Shown here: positions 54,625 to 63,324 of the stretch, one piece after another | Numbering within the stretch: the first letter of the stretch is position 1 | How the letters are laid out: the number at the start of each line of letters is the position of its first letter | From: Mixta sp. Marseille-Q2659 | GTDB lineage: Bacteria; Pseudomonadota; Gammaproteobacteria; Enterobacterales; Enterobacteriaceae | Assembly: GCF_940807255.1 (NCBI RefSeq) | Contig: NZ_CALNWY010000022.1 | Span: forward strand, 1 to 64,000 | Direction: 5' to 3' | Length of the DNA stretch: 64,000 nucleotides | Position numbers and translations under genes: made by a program | Notes under the pieces: generated by a model | What the model saw: only the letters and a program-made list of their open reading frames with translations | What the model was told of the DNA's origin: nothing | The model's database searches: none

Positions 54625-56469
54625 TTAGTCTCCTGATTTGAGGCTGTTCCGGATGTCAGAGGTAATGCGCTGATTCAGTGCGTCCTGATCGGGCAGTTTG
54701 ATGTTGCTGTTGAGATCGTCGTAAAATTCGCTGAAATCGATGTGGTCAAACTTAATGCCCTGCAACTCAGCCACTTTTATTCCCCGGCAGTCCGGGTTTT
54801 CACCTGAACCGAAGCTGATACCCAGCTGGTCACGGCGCCCCTGCTCCTGCACAATGCGGGCGAGCTTGCTGTCGAAGACGCAGTAGCCCTCTTTCTTCTG
54901 CAGGCAGACCCCGAATACCTTTTTCGAGCAGTAAGAGCCCACCTTCACGACCAGCTTTTTCTCCTTGCCGGTACCAATCTCTTTTTCCTCGGTATTGCAG
55001 TGCGCAAGTCCCACGTCCTGACCCCAGCCCCCGCTTTTGCAGCAGTTACTGAAGCCGGCCGCGCTCTTGCGACATGCCATTGCCTTGCCCGTAAAGGCCG
55101 TCACCGAATTGGGGTCCATGCCCGCGAAGTCTTTGCCTGCCGCTGCGAGCGCAGCCAGCTGCGACACAGCAGCCTCAAAGTTCTGGTTCTGGCCCGCCTG
55201 CATCGCCGAGCAGCTGCCGTCAGAGCAGTAAAACTCCGAGCCGCAGATGTAGCCGGTGCTCTTTACGGTGTGCGCGCACTGGTAAGTCAGTTTGCTGTAA
55301 ACACAGAGGTTGCCGATTTTCCGGGTACAGGTGCGTGTACCTTCACTGCAGTTCGGATCGTTGATGTACGCCTGACAGGTATTGGTGTCGTCTTCAAAAA
55401 CGTTCCACTGCGTGGTGTAGCCCCAGCAGTCGCTGTAAAGGCTGTAGGCCTTGCCGCCAACGGTCACAGAGCGGGTGCCGCCCGGGTCGCTGCAGACCTC
55501 ACTCATCTTCACGGCATCCCCCATATCTGCCGGGCAGCTGCTGGTCCACTGAAGCGTCGGTACAACCGTATCCCTGACAGCCTCCATCGGCAGGGTAATG
55601 CGCAGAACAATCCAGCCCTTTGTTATCAGCTGTATCATTCCCTCCCGGCCCTCATCGTAATGCCCGTCGGTGTTGTAGCGTATCCGCATGCTGATAACCT
55701 GACCTGCCTTCACCTGCTGAGCGGCGATGCTGAAGGTGCCGGAATTGTTAATCTTTGTGCGGACCGTTTTTCCCATGACCTGGAAAGAATAATCAAGGCG
55801 ATCGCCGTGCCAGCTGCTGCTTCTCGGATATAACAGTTCCCATGTCCCGCTGCTCACGGTGCCGCTTTCAGGCACCGTGACGTCGTACTGCACCCAGTAA
55901 TCACTCATCCGTTTGCCGGTTACGCTGCCGGCATTCAGCACCAGTTTCGTGCTGTACGTCTCGCGTGAACCGGTTGTCACGATGGTTGCCTTACGTGTAC
56001 AGGCCTGTGTCAGGTTATTGGCCATTTCACAACGGTGTGTGGTGTACGTGGTTTTGTTCAGCTCCTGGGCCACGCACTGGCTGCCGTTCACGCCGGTAAT
56101 GGCATTGGCGTTTTCGCGAATTTCGTCGCTGTACTTCATCATGTCAGAGTCGTAGCTGAGCGTGTCCGCCGGGTTGTTCACATAGGATTCGCGCGCGGTT
56201 TGTCCGAGGTCGGACTCACTCAGTTCCGTCTGTCCCTTCACGTCGATGTTTGTGGACATCTGCGTCGGGTCGCTATACAGGGCGCGCTGCGGCGCGTCTG
56301 CGCTGTAATTCTCGAAATAACTGTTCGGGTCGGCGCTGGTTGTGCCATTAGCGGCCCTGCCGGCGTTAATGCCTTCCTGATTTGAGGCATCCATCGACGC
56401 CGCCAGTGCGCCGGCAGACAGGCAGGTCAGCAGCAGGCCCTGCAGCAGGGTGCGGGTTGCTTTTTTCAT
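54625..56469 (-). CDS. traN: TraN mating-pair stabilisation protein
   Basis: 614 aa (F TraN 602) from ATG 56469, preceded by GGAAA; 29 upstream codons in frame are ignored because the signal peptide starts here (MKKATRTLLQGLLLTCLSAG). Very Cys-rich, with runs such as CTRKIGNLCVYSKLTYQCAH. An outer-membrane adhesin that contacts recipient porins and sets host range. The tip region lies in the N-terminal third and is the part most likely to vary. Confidence 0.93.
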   Translation of the reverse strand: MKKATRTLLQGLLLTCLSAGALAASMDASNQEGINAGRAANGTTSADPNSYFENYSADAPQRALYSDPTQMSTNIDVKGQTELSESDLGQTARESYVNNPADTLSYDSDMMKYSDEIRENANAITGVNGSQCVAQELNKTTYTTHRCEMANNLTQACTRKATIVTTGSRETYSTKLVLNAGSVTGKRMSDYWVQYDVTVPESGTVSSGTWELLYPRSSSWHGDRLDYSFQVMGKTVRTKINNSGTFSIAAQQVKAGQVISMRIRYNTDGHYDEGREGMIQLITKGWIVLRITLPMEAVRDTVVPTLQWTSSCPADMGDAVKMSEVCSDPGGTRSVTVGGKAYSLYSDCWGYTTQWNVFEDDTNTCQAYINDPNCSEGTRTCTRKIGNLCVYSKLTYQCAHTVKSTGYICGSEFYCSDGSCSAMQAGQNQNFEAAVSQLAALAAAGKDFAGMDPNSVTAFTGKAMACRKSAAGFSNCCKSGGWGQDVGLAHCNTEEKEIGTGKEKKLVVKVGSYCSKKVFGVCLQKKEGYCVFDSKLARIVQEQGRRDQLGISFGSGENPDCRGIKVAELQGIKFDHIDFSEFYDDLNSNIKLPDQDALNQRITSDIRNSLKSGD

Positions 56470-56524
56470 CTGGATTTCCGGTAATGGGGTGATAACTGCC
56501 CGCCGCAGCGGGCAGTGGGATCGG

Positions 56525-56965
56525 TCAGGACTTGTTACGGCAATCACCGCGTTCATTGATCATGCCCAGTGCCTGGTTCAGCGCCACGTTGCCGTACACG
56601 ATGTCGAAGTGCTCGCCACACTTCTTCACCAGCGCCGGCACCTTCTTTACGCCGTAGCGGTCAAAGCGAACCGGGTCAATCTGCACGCCACGAACCCGGT
56701 AGGTGGTGACCATGTACATCATGTACTTCGCGGTCTGCTCCATGCTGTCGCCGACCAGCCCCCGGAAGTACACCGGGATGTCCCGCGCTTCGGCCGCCTT
56801 CATCAGAATGGCCAGCTCTTTTTCCGGCACTGAAGCGGACAGAAAGTAGGCTGTCTCATTCTCTGTGCTGCCGACCTGCGTGCCCTGCGGCGCGTCTTCG
56901 GCCCGGGCGGCCAGCGCCACCGTAAGACCGGCGACAAGCAGCAGCGTGTTGCGTGTTTTCCTCAT
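56525..56965 (-). CDS. trbC: TrbC F-type periplasmic protein
   Basis: 146 aa with signal peptide (TLLLVAGLTVALAARA) and the TrbC_Ftype pattern (YFLSASVPEKELAILMKAAE, PVYFRGLVGDSM, VPALVKKCGEHFDIVYGNV). Shorter than F TrbC (212 aa); the N-terminal extension is lacking. Works with TraW and TraU in pilus assembly. Confidence 0.88.
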   Translation of the reverse strand: MRKTRNTLLLVAGLTVALAARAEDAPQGTQVGSTENETAYFLSASVPEKELAILMKAAEARDIPVYFRGLVGDSMEQTAKYMMYMVTTYRVRGVQIDPVRFDRYGVKKVPALVKKCGEHFDIVYGNVALNQALGMINERGDCRNKS

Positions 56966-56975
56966 ATGTCCTCGC

Positions 56976-57983
56976 TTAAAGCACGACGCAGTTGCGCTTT
57001 TTCCAGATGAGATAGCCGTAGTTCTTTTTGCTGTTCGGCATTTCCTTGCCGGTCTGCCACAGCATCACGTTGCGCCCGAACGGATGACACGCCGCCACGT
57101 CCGGGATGGTGTTCACCATCTGATAGCGGTAGCGGCTTTTCGGCATGATCGCAGACGGGTACTCGTAGCAGACGGCCGTGTTATAGGGCACGGTATCGAG
57201 GATGAGTCCCTCGCGGTGCAGCTTGAAATCCATGCGCTCAGAGAGCAGCGCCCCGCTGTTAAGCCCGCTGGACTCGTTCACAATGTTGCCGGTAAACGGG
57301 TACATCGAGCCGTGCGAGCCGGCACACCAGAACAGCGCATCAATTGGCTTGCTCACCCCGGCCGCCACCGCGTCCGCCGCGCAGGCCATCTGCGCAATCG
57401 GGTTGGCAAACAGCATTACCTCCGGGTTCAGAAACAGCGCCAGGTTGTCGTTCTGCCAGGTCGGGTCCAGCTCCGAGAGGTAGCCGATGTCATACTCCCC
57501 GCCCTGCATACACATCTCAGAGGTAATGATGTTGAGCCAGGAGATCAGCGGGTACTTGTACCAGTGAACGTGATAGAACGTGCCCGGGTGCTCATTCGCT
57601 GTTTTCGTGCCGGTGCCTGTGCCGGTGTTCGGGATATTGATGTTAAAGCCGCCCATGTTCACCATGCAGCCCGGCGAGCGCGTCACGTCCGTCATCGCAA
57701 ACGGCTCCCAGAAACCAATCGCGATGCCCGGACGCTCAAAAACGGGTGGCGGTGCCGGGCAGAACTGAATGGGCGATGACGGGTTTTCGGTATCCGGCAG
57801 CGACCCGGCTGACACCTGCACGCTGCCGATACTCATCGGGAACAGACACTCCCAGCACACATCGGTGATGGGGTTAACCCAGCGCCCGTCGCAGGTCAGG
57901 GAGGTATTGCCGCTGCTGTCAGCGGCCTGTGCCGGCTGGCAGCCCCACACCGCGAGCGCCAGTAAAAGCGTGCGCCAGACCAT
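56976..57983 (-). CDS. traU: TraU DNA transfer/pilus assembly protein
   Basis: 335 aa (F TraU 330). The start at 57983 begins the signal peptide MVWRTLLLALAVWGCQPAQA with GGGG ahead. Conserved Cys-rich periplasmic sequence (TCDGRWVNPITDVCWECLFP). Needed more for DNA transfer than for pilus outgrowth in F. The frame continues 10 codons upstream into the end of the dsb-like gene. Confidence 0.93.
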   Translation of the reverse strand: MVWRTLLLALAVWGCQPAQAADSSGNTSLTCDGRWVNPITDVCWECLFPMSIGSVQVSAGSLPDTENPSSPIQFCPAPPPVFERPGIAIGFWEPFAMTDVTRSPGCMVNMGGFNINIPNTGTGTGTKTANEHPGTFYHVHWYKYPLISWLNIITSEMCMQGGEYDIGYLSELDPTWQNDNLALFLNPEVMLFANPIAQMACAADAVAAGVSKPIDALFWCAGSHGSMYPFTGNIVNESSGLNSGALLSERMDFKLHREGLILDTVPYNTAVCYEYPSAIMPKSRYRYQMVNTIPDVAACHPFGRNVMLWQTGKEMPNSKKNYGYLIWKKRNCVVL

Positions 57984-57984
57984 G

Positions 57985-58764
57985 TCAGCCCCCTGTGCCG
58001 CGCGCTTTTCCACTGCCGCCTGCAGCGCCTGCAGGTCAGTCGCCCCCGGGATAACGCTGATGTTCTCAGCGGTGGCCCCTTCACCGGCATCACGAAGAAA
58101 GCGGGCGTACCCTGAATGCCGAGGCGTTTTGCCAGCGCGTTATTTTTCTCCAGCGCGGCGCCCATTGCCTCAACCTCTTCTTTTGGCGTGCGGTCACGCC
58201 TGCCTTCACCGCCGCCTGGCGGATATCCTCATCCAGCAGCTTCCCTTCGTTGTGGCCGGTGGCATAGAGCGCGGCGTGGTAACGGTGGTACGCGTCGGCG
58301 CCGCCGTCTTTATAAACGGACAGGCCAACTTTCGCTGCCTGCACCGAGGCGGGCCAGCGGCTGCCAAAGATGGGCCACTCCTTATAGATGAAACGCACGT
58401 CCGGGTTCTGGCGGATGAACTGCTCCACGGTCGGGGCGACCTTCGCACAGTAGATGCACTGGTAGTCAAAGAACTGAATGACCGCGACATCGCCCTTCGG
58501 GTGCAGCACCGGCGAGGTGGGGTCATTCAGCAGGGCGTCCTGATTTTCCAGCGCCGCGCCGGCGGCGGCGGCCCTCTGTTTTTCCTGCGACTGTGCCTGC
58601 AGCTTCTGGCTCATTTCGATCAGGATTTCCGGGTGCGCGCGCAGGTAGTCTGCCGCGATCTCGCCGATCTGCGCCTTTTGCGTATCGCTGAAGGCGTCGT
58701 CAGCGGCATTCGCGTGACCGGCCAGGCTCAGCGTCAGGGCAGCAGCGAGGATGTGCTTTTTCAT
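57985..58764 (-). pseudogene. DsbA/DsbC-like thioredoxin gene with frameshifts
   Basis: Starts well: signal peptide (HILAAALTLSLAGHANA) and CxxC in QCIYCAKVAPT near residue 105. The frame breaks after KAGV near 58195. The expected KEEVEAMGAALEKNNALAKR and cis-Pro loop GIQGTPAFFVMP are in a second frame, and KGATAENI then ATDLQALQAAVEKRA in a third. Each break fits one missing base; a third would bring the frame to TGA at 57987-57985, next to the traU ATG. As read, a 224-aa product stops at 58090 without the cis-Pro loop. Real decay and sequencing error cannot be told apart here. Confidence 0.7.
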
Positions 58765-58775
58765 GTCTGTCTCCG

Positions 58776-59426
58776 TTAGCGGTCGGGAAGACCGAATTCA
58801 GTGATAAGGAAGAGTTTTTGCCCGGGCGCCTGCTTCACTTCCGCAGGTACCTGCGTGATGCCGAATTTTTTCGTGATGCTGCCGGTCTGGTCGAAGTACA
58901 CCCGGCTGCCGAGCGCTTCAGCGCTGTCGCGCACGTTGCCGTTGACCAGGATGACGCGGGACGTCGTCGTGCGCGGCACCTGCTGCTTCATCCAGGCGAT
59001 CTGCCGGTCGTCGTCGGCGTCGATGAAATACAGCGTCTCGTCAAACACCGGGATGACATCAAAGGGGTTCACCTTCTGCCCCTTATGCGCGAACACCACG
59101 CCGTTGTGGTCGGCGATGTCGCGCTGCACCGTGAACGACGGGTCAAACAGGCGGCTGTGCGTCTCGCGCCCGGTGGTGAGTCCCGGCACCGGTGGCGGGC
59201 GCATCGCCTCGTCTTCAGCCTTTTGCTGCATCTCCCGCTCGATGTCGGCCTGCGACCGGCCCTCAAAGTGCTGCTTCAGGTTGTCTTTCAGGACGGCAAT
59301 CAGGTTGCGCTCGCGGATGTCCCAGGTATCGCCGTACGTGCCGAGCTCAGCCGCGCCCGCGTGCAGGCTCAGCGTGGCGAGCAGCGCGCCGGCGGCAATG
59401 CGCGCCAGCGGAGTTGCATGTTTCAT
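58776..59426 (-). CDS. traW: TraW pilus assembly protein
   Basis: 216 aa (F TraW 210). Signal peptide (IAAGALLATLSLHAGA) then LGTYGDTWDIRERNLIAVL, the family opening, and the end TQVPAEVKQAPGQKLFLITE. A periplasmic protein acting with TrbC. Confidence 0.92.
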   Translation of the reverse strand: MKHATPLARIAAGALLATLSLHAGAAELGTYGDTWDIRERNLIAVLKDNLKQHFEGRSQADIEREMQQKAEDEAMRPPPVPGLTTGRETHSRLFDPSFTVQRDIADHNGVVFAHKGQKVNPFDVIPVFDETLYFIDADDDRQIAWMKQQVPRTTTSRVILVNGNVRDSAEALGSRVYFDQTGSITKKFGITQVPAEVKQAPGQKLFLITEFGLPDR

Positions 59427-59459
59427 CGGGGGGCTCCCGGTTGAGGTGATCGGGCAGGG

Positions 59460-59813
59460 TTATTGCTGCGGCGTCGCTTTCATCAGCTCAGCCAGGCGCG
59501 CCTGAATCTCCGGCGTGGCGTCCGGCAAGCCGGTAACGACAGCCGGGCTCACCAGAATGGCCGCGCCGCGTTCAGTGGCGTATTCCGCCGTTGCGGTGGT
59601 GACACTGCGGTCAAAGCGCCTCAGCAGCGCCCTTCGCTGTTCGTCGGTGAGGTCCAGCGTCGCGCTCTGGCGGATCAGCGCATTGGTCGTGCCCTTCATG
59701 TCGAACGTGACCAGCGTGGGCGGCTTCAGCCAGAAAAACCAGGCGGCCGCGCACGCCCCCACGCTCAGCACAACCGACAGGCTGCAGCCCGCCACAAGGT
59801 GTTTTGTATTCAA
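59460..59813 (-). CDS. trbI: TrbI F-type inner-membrane protein
   Basis: 117 aa with one N-terminal membrane helix (LSVVLSVGACAAAWFFWL) and a periplasmic tail. Overlaps the traC stop by 4 nt, in the F order traC-trbI-traW. In F it influences pilus retraction. Confidence 0.85.
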   Translation of the reverse strand: MNTKHLVAGCSLSVVLSVGACAAAWFFWLKPPTLVTFDMKGTTNALIRQSATLDLTDEQRRALLRRFDRSVTTATAEYATERGAAILVSPAVVTGLPDATPEIQARLAELMKATPQQ

Positions 59814-62416
59814 AGTTGCATCTCCCGCAGCATGTTGATGATGTCGCGCTTGTGCGCATCGTTCCCGGCCATCTCAAACAGGATGTCCTTGATGTCCGCC
59901 CCCTCGCGCAGTCGTTTTTCGCGGTAGGTAAAGTCTTCACCTTTGGAGGAAAACAGTCCGTCGCTCAGCGGATCGAGAATGAGGCGGTGGAAGCTGGAAA
60001 ATTCCCCCACGCTCAGCAAAAACGAGCTGTAGCGCGCCTTTTTCGCCGGCGGAAACTTGCGGATCATTTCCCACTCCAGCTCGTTAAACGCATGCGGCTC
60101 CTCCTTCTGGAAGGTGGTGAACGACTTGGCGTCCTGCATACAGGTGAACTTGAACGAGCTGTTGTCGTAGGCCGCGAGCGCCGCCGTGGACAGGTTTTTA
60201 TCGCGTATCGCCTGCGTGACCGTACCGTATGAGCCGTTGTGGCGGCGGGCGGTGCGGTAGCCTTCCTCGATAAAGTCCTTGATTTTGGTACTGGACCCGC
60301 CGAGCAGCTTCCACCCCTCGTCGATGATGTTCATCTTGCGCATGCTGCGCGGCGTGGTGTACATCATGTTCTCGTTCCAGATCATGATGCTGAACAGCAC
60401 CGCCGACAGCAGGTCCTGCTGCTTGCGCAGGTCACCGAGTTCGGTGACCACGAACTGCAGGTCAGGCTTCAGCGTTGGCTCGGATGAGTTGAAGAACCTG
60501 CCGTAGATCCCTTTGGTGCTGTACTTACTGAGCAGCGTGGTGATTTCGTCAATGCGCCCGCCAATCAGCGAAGAGTGTTCGCGGGTGATGGCCGCCTGCC
60601 TCGTCTTCAGGTAGTCAATGACGTGATCGATGCGCATGTCCTGCTGATACGTCGGCCATGATTCGGTAATGGCCTCCAGGATCATGGATTCATGTACCTC
60701 ATCCAGCAGGCCGTTGGGGCTTGCCAGAATGCACAGCTGGTCGCGGATGCGCTCGGCGGCAAGCGTAATGTCGGTGACGTTCGCAAACGGATTAAAGCGC
60801 AGCGAATCGCCGTTAATATAGGTGCCGCCGAGGCTGCTGCAGGCGGCTTTATAGGAGTCACCGATATCCTGCACCGCCACCGTACCGCCCTTGTCCAGCA
60901 CCGAACGCGCGATGGAGTTGGCCAGCACCGATTTGCCCGCGCCCGAGGTACCGGACATAAACCAGTTGAAGTTGGTGTTCGGCAGGCTCTCGTCAAACAC
61001 GTCGATAAACGCGACCTGGTTGCGGTAGCTCGGAATAAGAATGCCCGAGGCGCACAGCTTGTTATCCCCGATAACCGGCATCAGGTTCACCGCATGAAAC
61101 GACTCCGATCGCTGTATGCCGCCGGTCTTGCGGCAGTCGTCGCGCAGCTTCTTGTTCACCATCGCAAACGGCAGCGTGGCCAGCAGGTTGCGCAGCTGCA
61201 TAAAATCGGCGCGCACGAAGCGCAGCCCCTGCGCGGCGAAGGCGTTGCGCGTTTTTTCGGTGTAGCGCGACGTCAGATCGTCGTCATCCGGGCAGAACAG
61301 CGTGATACCGTAGAAGTAGCTGGTCAGTGAGGTCTGGTTCGACAGCAGCCGCGCACGGGCATCTTTCCACTCGGCGTGCTGACGCGTGGTGGACGGGATG
61401 TACTTGGCGTAACTGGTGTTCACGCGCGAGTCCAGCGCCAGAAAGCGGCTGTTCGCCTCGCCCTGACTTTTCATCTGCTCCTCGGTGGTCAGCACCATCG
61501 TGCAAATAAACGGGCAGGGTATGCCGTTGGTTGGCGACATCAGGTCCTGAATGATGTTGCCGTTCTGCCAGAGGTAATGCTCCTGCGGGTTGCGGTCCAG
61601 GTTAAGGTTCACCATGCGCGCCGCAAACGGTCTGTTTTTCGCATCACTGCCCTCGATGCGGATATGTGAGGGCTTTACCCGCCAGGACGTGGTGCGGTCC
61701 ACGAACTGGGTGCTGAGGTCGGCCGCCGGATCATACTCGCAGTCATAACGATCAAGCCGCGCCGGGTCGTGGTTGAAGAACTCGCGCAGCACGCTGCTGA
61801 ACTCCGCCACGCCGATAGCCGACGACCACAGGTCGGCGGCGTTGAGCGCGTTCAGCAGGTTACGTCGCACGTCGCGCACGCGGATCATATCGGTTTCGGA
61901 CAGGTGCTTCACCGGCATCGCCCAGATAAAAAACAGACGGTAGTCGCGCAGGGTCAGCGGATGATCCAGGCCGTTGCTGTAGGTATAGCGCGCGCCGTTC
62001 AGGAAAAAGCGGGCGGTGACGTCGTTGCACTCGTCCGCCCGGTGTCCCTTCCAGGCAAAATTTTTCAGGCCCTGCTCGACCTGCTCTTTCACCGCCCGGG
62101 TGGAGACCAGCATGACCTGCAGCGGAATATCGCGCGGGGCCACGTCGCGAAGCAGGTACTCCAGGCTTTCCGCCAGCTTCTCGTTGGCGCCGATCAGCGG
62201 CTGTGATTCCACCACAAAGCCCACCGACTCCTTGTTCACCCAGATCTGACTTTCGCTGTCGTAATCTTTATAGGGCAGCAGGTCGCGGATGTGCGGGTAG
62301 TCCATGTCCTGCAGCTTCTGGCGCGTTTCGTTCGTGGTGTCGCGCTCCCCCAGAATCCCCGCCACCGTCTCCACCACGTTCAGCGGGTCAAAGCGGAAGC
62401 CTTTCAGAAATTTCAT
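59810..62416 (-). CDS. traC: TraC VirB4-like secretion ATPase
   Basis: 868 aa (F TraC 875). Walker A GTSGAGKS is near residue 492 and Walker B lies in MNIIDEGWKLLGG. Associates with the inner membrane through TraL and powers pilus assembly. Starts 7 bp after traV. Confidence 0.95.
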   Translation of the reverse strand: MKFLKGFRFDPLNVVETVAGILGERDTTNETRQKLQDMDYPHIRDLLPYKDYDSESQIWVNKESVGFVVESQPLIGANEKLAESLEYLLRDVAPRDIPLQVMLVSTRAVKEQVEQGLKNFAWKGHRADECNDVTARFFLNGARYTYSNGLDHPLTLRDYRLFFIWAMPVKHLSETDMIRVRDVRRNLLNALNAADLWSSAIGVAEFSSVLREFFNHDPARLDRYDCEYDPAADLSTQFVDRTTSWRVKPSHIRIEGSDAKNRPFAARMVNLNLDRNPQEHYLWQNGNIIQDLMSPTNGIPCPFICTMVLTTEEQMKSQGEANSRFLALDSRVNTSYAKYIPSTTRQHAEWKDARARLLSNQTSLTSYFYGITLFCPDDDDLTSRYTEKTRNAFAAQGLRFVRADFMQLRNLLATLPFAMVNKKLRDDCRKTGGIQRSESFHAVNLMPVIGDNKLCASGILIPSYRNQVAFIDVFDESLPNTNFNWFMSGTSGAGKSVLANSIARSVLDKGGTVAVQDIGDSYKAACSSLGGTYINGDSLRFNPFANVTDITLAAERIRDQLCILASPNGLLDEVHESMILEAITESWPTYQQDMRIDHVIDYLKTRQAAITREHSSLIGGRIDEITTLLSKYSTKGIYGRFFNSSEPTLKPDLQFVVTELGDLRKQQDLLSAVLFSIMIWNENMMYTTPRSMRKMNIIDEGWKLLGGSSTKIKDFIEEGYRTARRHNGSYGTVTQAIRDKNLSTAALAAYDNSSFKFTCMQDAKSFTTFQKEEPHAFNELEWEMIRKFPPAKKARYSSFLLSVGEFSSFHRLILDPLSDGLFSSKGEDFTYREKRLREGADIKDILFEMAGNDAHKRDIINMLREMQL

Positions 62417-62423
62417 GCAGACC

Positions 62424-62975
62424 TCACATCAGAATGCCGCTCCAGTCACCGTGACTGGAGACGCTGTAAATGACCTCGCCCATGTGGACGTTGTTGTCAG
62501 GTGAGACGTAGGGTGCTATCCAGATGCGCGCCACGCCGTCAGGGCGGCGGAACGCAGCGGCAGGTTCAGGAAAGCAGTGCGCTGCGCTGCAGTACGCGGT
62601 CTGATCCGTGGTGGTGCGCAGCACGCCGTTTTCACGCGTAAACGGGCGGACCCCGCCGGTTGATGCCAGACGCACCGGAATGCCGTCATTCAGGCCGCTG
62701 CGGCGTGCCTGCGCGTCGGTCTGCGGGTCCAGGCGAATGGTGCCGGTATCAATCAGGCGGTAGTCATCCAGGCGGATACCTGCGCCGGTGAAGCCGTTCG
62801 GCGCAGTAGCTGCGGGCGCGTTCCCGCTGCTGCCCGCAGACATATCGTCGGCCTGCGACATCCAGACGCCGGAGTCTTTAGCGGGCTTGTCAAATTCAAA
62901 GTCTTCGTTCATGCCCGCGCAGCCGCTCAGCATGATGGCCAGCGCGCTGACCATAAAAGGATTCGCTTTAGTCAT
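62424..62975 (-). CDS. traV: TraV outer-membrane lipoprotein
   Basis: 183 aa (F TraV 171) from ATG 62975 with GGAG just ahead. Lipobox LSGC places the lipidated Cys near residue 19, followed by AGMNEDFEFDKPAKDSG. Anchors the TraK-TraB scaffold to the outer membrane. Overlaps the previous gene by 8 nt. Confidence 0.88.
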   Translation of the reverse strand: MTKANPFMVSALAIMLSGCAGMNEDFEFDKPAKDSGVWMSQADDMSAGSSGNAPAATAPNGFTGAGIRLDDYRLIDTGTIRLDPQTDAQARRSGLNDGIPVRLASTGGVRPFTRENGVLRTTTDQTAYCSAAHCFPEPAAAFRRPDGVARIWIAPYVSPDNNVHMGEVIYSVSSHGDWSGILM

Positions 62976-63324
62976 GGTGTTCTCCATCAGCGCTGTCAGG
63001 TGAAAGCGCATCAATTTCGGTAAAGTCGATAAAGAGATCGCCGTTTTTGCCTCTGGTCCCGAGCCGGGACAGCATGTTCATCGCGAAGGTGTCGCCGGGA
63101 GCCACCTCCAGCAGGCGGCGCAGCGTTTCCCCGAACAGCGTGACGTAGCCGTCGTCCGGGATGAGGCCGGGTTTGCAGTAGAGCTTTTTGACGCCAAATC
63201 CCAGCGCCTGCAGCCCCGGAATGCGGGCATCGGCGTCGCGTCCGAAGCAGTTAATCGTCCGTTCGGTAAAGACCATCCAGCCGCAGTGCTCTGCGTGACG
63301 AAGCCGGATTTTCCTGTCCGTCAT
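62968..63324 (-). CDS. Unknown gene between traB and traV, 118 aa
   Basis: Overlaps traB by 4 nt and traV by 8 nt. In F this interval holds traP, trbD and trbG, none of which this resembles. Soluble, no signal peptide; ERTINCFGRDADARIPGLQA in the first half and FIDFTEIDAL near the end. Tight coupling suggests a real part of the transfer operon. Confidence 0.6.
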   Translation of the reverse strand: MTDRKIRLRHAEHCGWMVFTERTINCFGRDADARIPGLQALGFGVKKLYCKPGLIPDDGYVTLFGETLRRLLEVAPGDTFAMNMLSRLGTRGKNGDLFIDFTEIDALSPDSADGEHHD

